Source: Planctomycetaceae bacterium TMED10
Lineage (GTDB): Bacteria > Planctomycetota > Planctomycetia > Pirellulales > UBA7805
Direction of reading: 5' to 3'
Assembly: GCA_002168195.1 (NCBI GenBank)
Contig: NHBP01000019.1
Coordinates: 32,545-40,960 of the forward strand
Length of the DNA stretch: 8,416 bases
Shown here: positions 5,954-8,416 of the stretch, piece by piece
How positions within the stretch are numbered: position 1 is the stretch's first letter
How the letters are laid out: the number at the start of each line of letters is the position of its first letter
Translations under genes and position numbers: made by a program
The notes under the pieces: generated by a model
What the model was told of the DNA's origin: nothing
Seen by the model: the letters and a program-made list of their open reading frames with translations, nothing else
The model's database searches: none

Positions 5954-7096
5954 ATGCGGAAGAGATTTTTTTACGCGGGACGGACGCAGATGCAATCTTT
6001 TCTGACACCGCCATGGCGACAAACATTCAGGCGTCGACTTAACGCATGGTATGCCCGGGGAGCACGGGATCTGCCTTGGCGGCAGACACGAGATCCTTAC
6101 CGCATCTGGGTCAGCGAAATCATGCTGCAGCAGACCCAGGTAAAAACAGTGATCCCTTATTACGAACGGTTTTGCAAACGATTCCCAACAATTGTCGATT
6201 TGGCAGAGGCAAGCGAAGAGCAGATTTTACAGCACTGGGAAGGCTTGGGTTACTACCGGCGTGGAAGGCAACTGCATGCAGCAGCAAAAAAAATCATGGC
6301 TGAAAACAATGGAGAAATACCAAGGTCTCGCCAAGAACTAGAACAGCTTCCGGGAATCGGGCGTTATACGGCCGCTGCCATTTTATCTTTTGCTTTCGAC
6401 ATCGCGGAGCCAATTCTTGAGGCAAATACAATTCGGTTATTTGCAAGATTAGCAGCAATGCGGTCGGAGGTCTCCTCGTCACAATCACAGAAGTCACTCT
6501 GGTCTTTATCGGAGACCTTGGTCCCAAGAAAAAGAGTCGGACAATTTAACCAAGCACTTATGGAATTAGGTAGTTTGGTTTGCACCCCAAAATCTCCCAA
6601 TTGCGAAGCATGTCCAGTCGCTGATCTATGTCTTTCCCGCCAAAAAAATCTGACGACAAAAATACCGGTGATGCGACCTCGCGCAACGCTAGAAAAAATC
6701 CGCGAAGCGGCAATTGTAATCTGTCGTAAGCAACGGTTTCTGATCCGCCAGTGCGGACCGAATGAGAGATGGTCCGGGCTATGGGATTTTCCCAGGATGC
6801 GTTTGAATCAGCACCAGGAGTCAGCAGTGGCGGAGCAAATTATCGACGGAGTCCGAAATCTGACCGGTTATACGGTTGATCCTGGTAGCCGGATTAAAAC
6901 ACTGAAGCATGGAGTAACCCGCTATCAGATAACACTTGAATGCTACGAGGCCACGATCGCATCGGCCCGAAGGAAAAAAGGGGATCAAACTCCACATCGT
7001 TGGGTGCGAGCGGGTGAATTCGGCCGCGTCCCCCTCAGTGTAACAGGAAGAAAAATAGCCCAGTATTTAGTGGCTCATCCCGCCCCCGAAACCTAG
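5954..7096 (+). CDS. mutY: A/G-specific adenine glycosylase MutY
   Basis: A 380-residue DNA repair enzyme that removes adenine mispaired with 8-oxoguanine. The HhH-GPD glycosylase domain begins near 21. Its blocks are RDLPWR (38-43), SEIMLQQTQV (54-63) with catalytic Glu55, the helix-hairpin-helix LPGIGRYTAAAIL (132-144), and a four-Cys iron-sulfur loop C-x6-C-x2-C-x5-C (Cys210, 217, 220, 226). A C-terminal NUDIX-like 8-oxoG recognition domain follows from about 245 (EAAIVICRKQRFLI, WSGLWDFPRM) to about 370. One oddity: the usual L-D-G-N-V carrying the second catalytic residue (Asp138 in E. coli) reads L-E-A-N-T here, so Glu156 replaces Asp. ATG 5954 is supported by AAGGG 6 nt upstream; ATG 5990 would shorten it by 12 residues. 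It is divergent from rpsD and 58 bp ahead of the ABC exporter genes. Confidence 0.95.
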   Translation: MRKRFFYAGRTQMQSFLTPPWRQTFRRRLNAWYARGARDLPWRQTRDPYRIWVSEIMLQQTQVKTVIPYYERFCKRFPTIVDLAEASEEQILQHWEGLGYYRRGRQLHAAAKKIMAENNGEIPRSRQELEQLPGIGRYTAAAILSFAFDIAEPILEANTIRLFARLAAMRSEVSSSQSQKSLWSLSETLVPRKRVGQFNQALMELGSLVCTPKSPNCEACPVADLCLSRQKNLTTKIPVMRPRATLEKIREAAIVICRKQRFLIRQCGPNERWSGLWDFPRMRLNQHQESAVAEQIIDGVRNLTGYTVDPGSRIKTLKHGVTRYQITLECYEATIASARRKKGDQTPHRWVRAGEFGRVPLSVTGRKIAQYLVAHPAPET

Positions 7097-7154
7097 GTTA
7101 GAGCCTTTTGGACTTGTCCCCTCGCGGCGGAGCGTTATCATCGAATCGCAGGGG

Positions 7155-7865
7155 ATGATTAGAGTTGTTTCAGAGATGCAGGCGAGCAGAATGTTATTGC
7201 TTAAAAATATCTATAAAGCGTATTGCGAACCGGATGGGACGCAACTGCCGATCCTAAAAATTGCCGAATTTCGCGTCGATCGTGGGGAGCAGATGTTGTT
7301 AGTCGGCCGGAGTGGAAGTGGCAAGACAACCCTGCTGCACGTGATTGCGGGTATTAGCAAGCCCGATGAAGGGATCGTGGAGATTGCCGGGAGAGATATT
7401 ACGAAGTTATCCGAAGCTGTTCGCGATCGGTTTCGGGCAGATAAAATGGGGTATGTCTTTCAGACCTTCAATCTTTTGCCGGGCTTCAGCGCACTGGAAA
7501 ATGTTCTTTTAGGCATGGCTTTCACCCGCAACGCAGCCAGTGTCGACCGCGCCCGTGAACTGCTCAAGCGGGTTGGTCTTGAACATCGCCTTTCGCACCG
7601 ACCGAATGCGCTCTCGGTTGGTGAACAGCAGCGCGTGGCGGTTGCCCGAGCGCTGGCAAACAAACCTCAACTGCTGCTCGCAGACGAGCCGACGGCAAAC
7701 GTGGATGCGGGACACCAACAACAAATTGTCGATTTGATTCGCGAAACATGTCGCGAGGAAGAAGTGGCTCTTGTGATGGTGACCCATACTGCAGAAATCT
7801 GCGCGCAATTTGATCGAGTCGATGAGTTGTCAAACATAAATTTGATAGAGCACAGTGTCGCATAG
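7155..7865 (+). CDS. ABC exporter ATP-binding protein, LolD/MacB type
   Basis: A 236-residue cytoplasmic ATPase of the LolD/MacB/FtsE group, which energises type VII ABC mechanotransmission systems such as lipoprotein release or macrolide and toxin export. Walker A is GRSGSGKTT (51-59), the Q-loop VFQTFNLLPGFSALENV with Gln103, signature LSVGEQQRVAVARAL (153-167), Walker B LLLADEP with Asp177 and Glu178, D-loop ANVD, and H-loop His211 in MVTHTAE. The core motifs are complete. VFQxFNLLP and LADEPT are typical of this group. The permease begins 45 bp downstream, so the two form one transporter. The start is uncertain: ATG 7155 has GGGG directly against it, ATG 7176 lacks a clear site, and ATG 7191 has GGCGAG 5 nt upstream and starts just before the conserved domain. 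Substrate is unknown. Confidence 0.9.
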   Translation: MIRVVSEMQASRMLLLKNIYKAYCEPDGTQLPILKIAEFRVDRGEQMLLVGRSGSGKTTLLHVIAGISKPDEGIVEIAGRDITKLSEAVRDRFRADKMGYVFQTFNLLPGFSALENVLLGMAFTRNAASVDRARELLKRVGLEHRLSHRPNALSVGEQQRVAVARALANKPQLLLADEPTANVDAGHQQQIVDLIRETCREEEVALVMVTHTAEICAQFDRVDELSNINLIEHSVA

Positions 7866-7910
7866 CTTATTCCCCCATCACCCAATTCGGGCAAGATTGC
7901 GAGTCAAGCG

Positions 7911-8416
7911 ATGAGTTTATGGAAGATAGCCTGGCGGAGTATCCAGCAGCGAAGTCTTTCTTCGTTATTAACAGGTCTTTCAATTGCTTTGGGAACCGCG
8001 TTAGTCATTATTGTCTTAGTCGTCCATGGAGTGGTTGCCGAATCTTTTCGAGACGCGGCGCAGGGATATCACTTAATTCTGGGTGCGAAGGGTGGAAAAC
8101 TACAGTTGACGCTCAATACGGTTTTTCATCTGAGTCAGCCAATCGAGAACGTGCCATATTCTTTTTATAAAGAATTCACTGAGTACAAAGATGCTCAAGG
8201 CAAACCAACGCGTGGAAAGTATGCTTCCGCAGTGGAAGTGGCAGTTCCCTATTGCCTGGGAGACAGTTATCAAGAATTTCGCGTTGTTGGAACCACGCCA
8301 GATTTATTTAACAAGCTGAGTTACGGGACCTACGCCGACGGTAAACCGAAATTCTACGAATTTTCGCAAGGAAAAAACTTCGTGGCAAATGATTTTCGTG
8401 GCGCTGTCATTGGAGC
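7911..8416 (+). CDS. ABC transporter permease, FtsX/MacB type, N-terminal part (3' end outside window)
   Basis: The frame runs open from ATG 7911 to the window end (168 codons visible). It begins MSLWKIAWRSIQQRSLSSLL, the usual short amphipathic N-terminus of FtsX/MacB-like permeases, followed by one membrane helix at about 18-42 (LLTGLSIALGTALVIIVLVV). A large periplasmic region then starts, with YHLILGAKGGKLQLTLN and the VFHLSQPIENVPYSFYKEF segment, as expected for the MacB periplasmic core domain; the FtsX domain with the remaining helices must lie downstream. It is 45 bp after the ATPase gene on the same strand and would form its membrane partner. A weak GAG stands 7 nt before the ATG. 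The segment after the first helix resembles permeases I recall from planctomycetes. Substrate is unknown. Confidence 0.85.
   Translation, partial: MSLWKIAWRSIQQRSLSSLLTGLSIALGTALVIIVLVVHGVVAESFRDAAQGYHLILGAKGGKLQLTLNTVFHLSQPIENVPYSFYKEFTEYKDAQGKPTRGKYASAVEVAVPYCLGDSYQEFRVVGTTPDLFNKLSYGTYADGKPKFYEFSQGKNFVANDFRGAVIG

Noticed and set aside
7509..7863. Antisense open frames across the LolD-like ATPase
   Set aside because: They overlap highly conserved ABC motifs on the other strand and show no protein-like features.
1..8416. CRISPR array, tRNA or rRNA genes, insertion sequences, phage or toxin-antitoxin genes
   Set aside because: No regularly spaced repeats, cloverleaf sequence, transposase or phage-like frame was found on reading both strands.

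Overview
The window most likely comes from a planctomycete (Pirellulaceae/Planctomycetaceae-like). The evidence is a combination of features: a secreted Arylsulfatase-A-type sulfatase, a secreted protein joining a DUF1080 (3-keto-disaccharide hydrolase) domain to a ThuA domain, a stand-alone rpsD, and a small protein whose C-terminal half resembles a family I associate with planctomycetes. Base composition is moderate (about half G+C by eye). This assignment is inference from gene content; no rRNA or tRNA is present.

Layout. Positions 1-426 (+) hold the C-terminal end of a NodU/CmcH-type carbamoyltransferase cut by the window edge. Positions 494-2077 (+) hold the secreted DUF1080-ThuA fusion, followed closely by a single-domain ABC ATPase of the YlmA/ModF type (2113-2928, +). 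A secreted sulfatase (2933-4435, -) converges on the ABC gene with only 4 bp between stop codons. A divergent spacer of about 210 bp separates the sulfatase from a small membrane-anchored or exported protein of unknown function (4645-5022, +). That protein converges on rpsD (5054-5662, -), which encodes ribosomal protein S4. A spacer of 291 bp between rpsD and mutY carries a candidate rpsD promoter, a leader with mutually exclusive inverted repeats, and an AT-rich inverted repeat in front of mutY. mutY (5954-7096, +) encodes the A/G-specific adenine glycosylase. It is followed by an ABC-exporter pair: a LolD/MacB-type ATPase (7155-7865, +) and the start of a FtsX/MacB-type permease (7911 to the window end, +), which is open to the edge.

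How the genes work together. The left half has a polysaccharide and cell-surface flavour: carbamoylation of a glycan or other small molecule, 3-keto-glycoside processing, and sulfate-ester removal. No single pathway can be proved. The right half is housekeeping (translation, mismatch repair of oxidised guanine) followed by a two-gene membrane export system. I did not find a CRISPR array, insertion sequence, phage gene, toxin-antitoxin pair or a clear new multi-gene system. The points most worth checking are the alternative-hairpin leader of rpsD, the Asp-to-Glu change at the catalytic position of MutY, the C-S-G-S-R active-site motif of the sulfatase, the DUF1080-ThuA fusion, and a set of two-copy short tandem duplications at gene edges.
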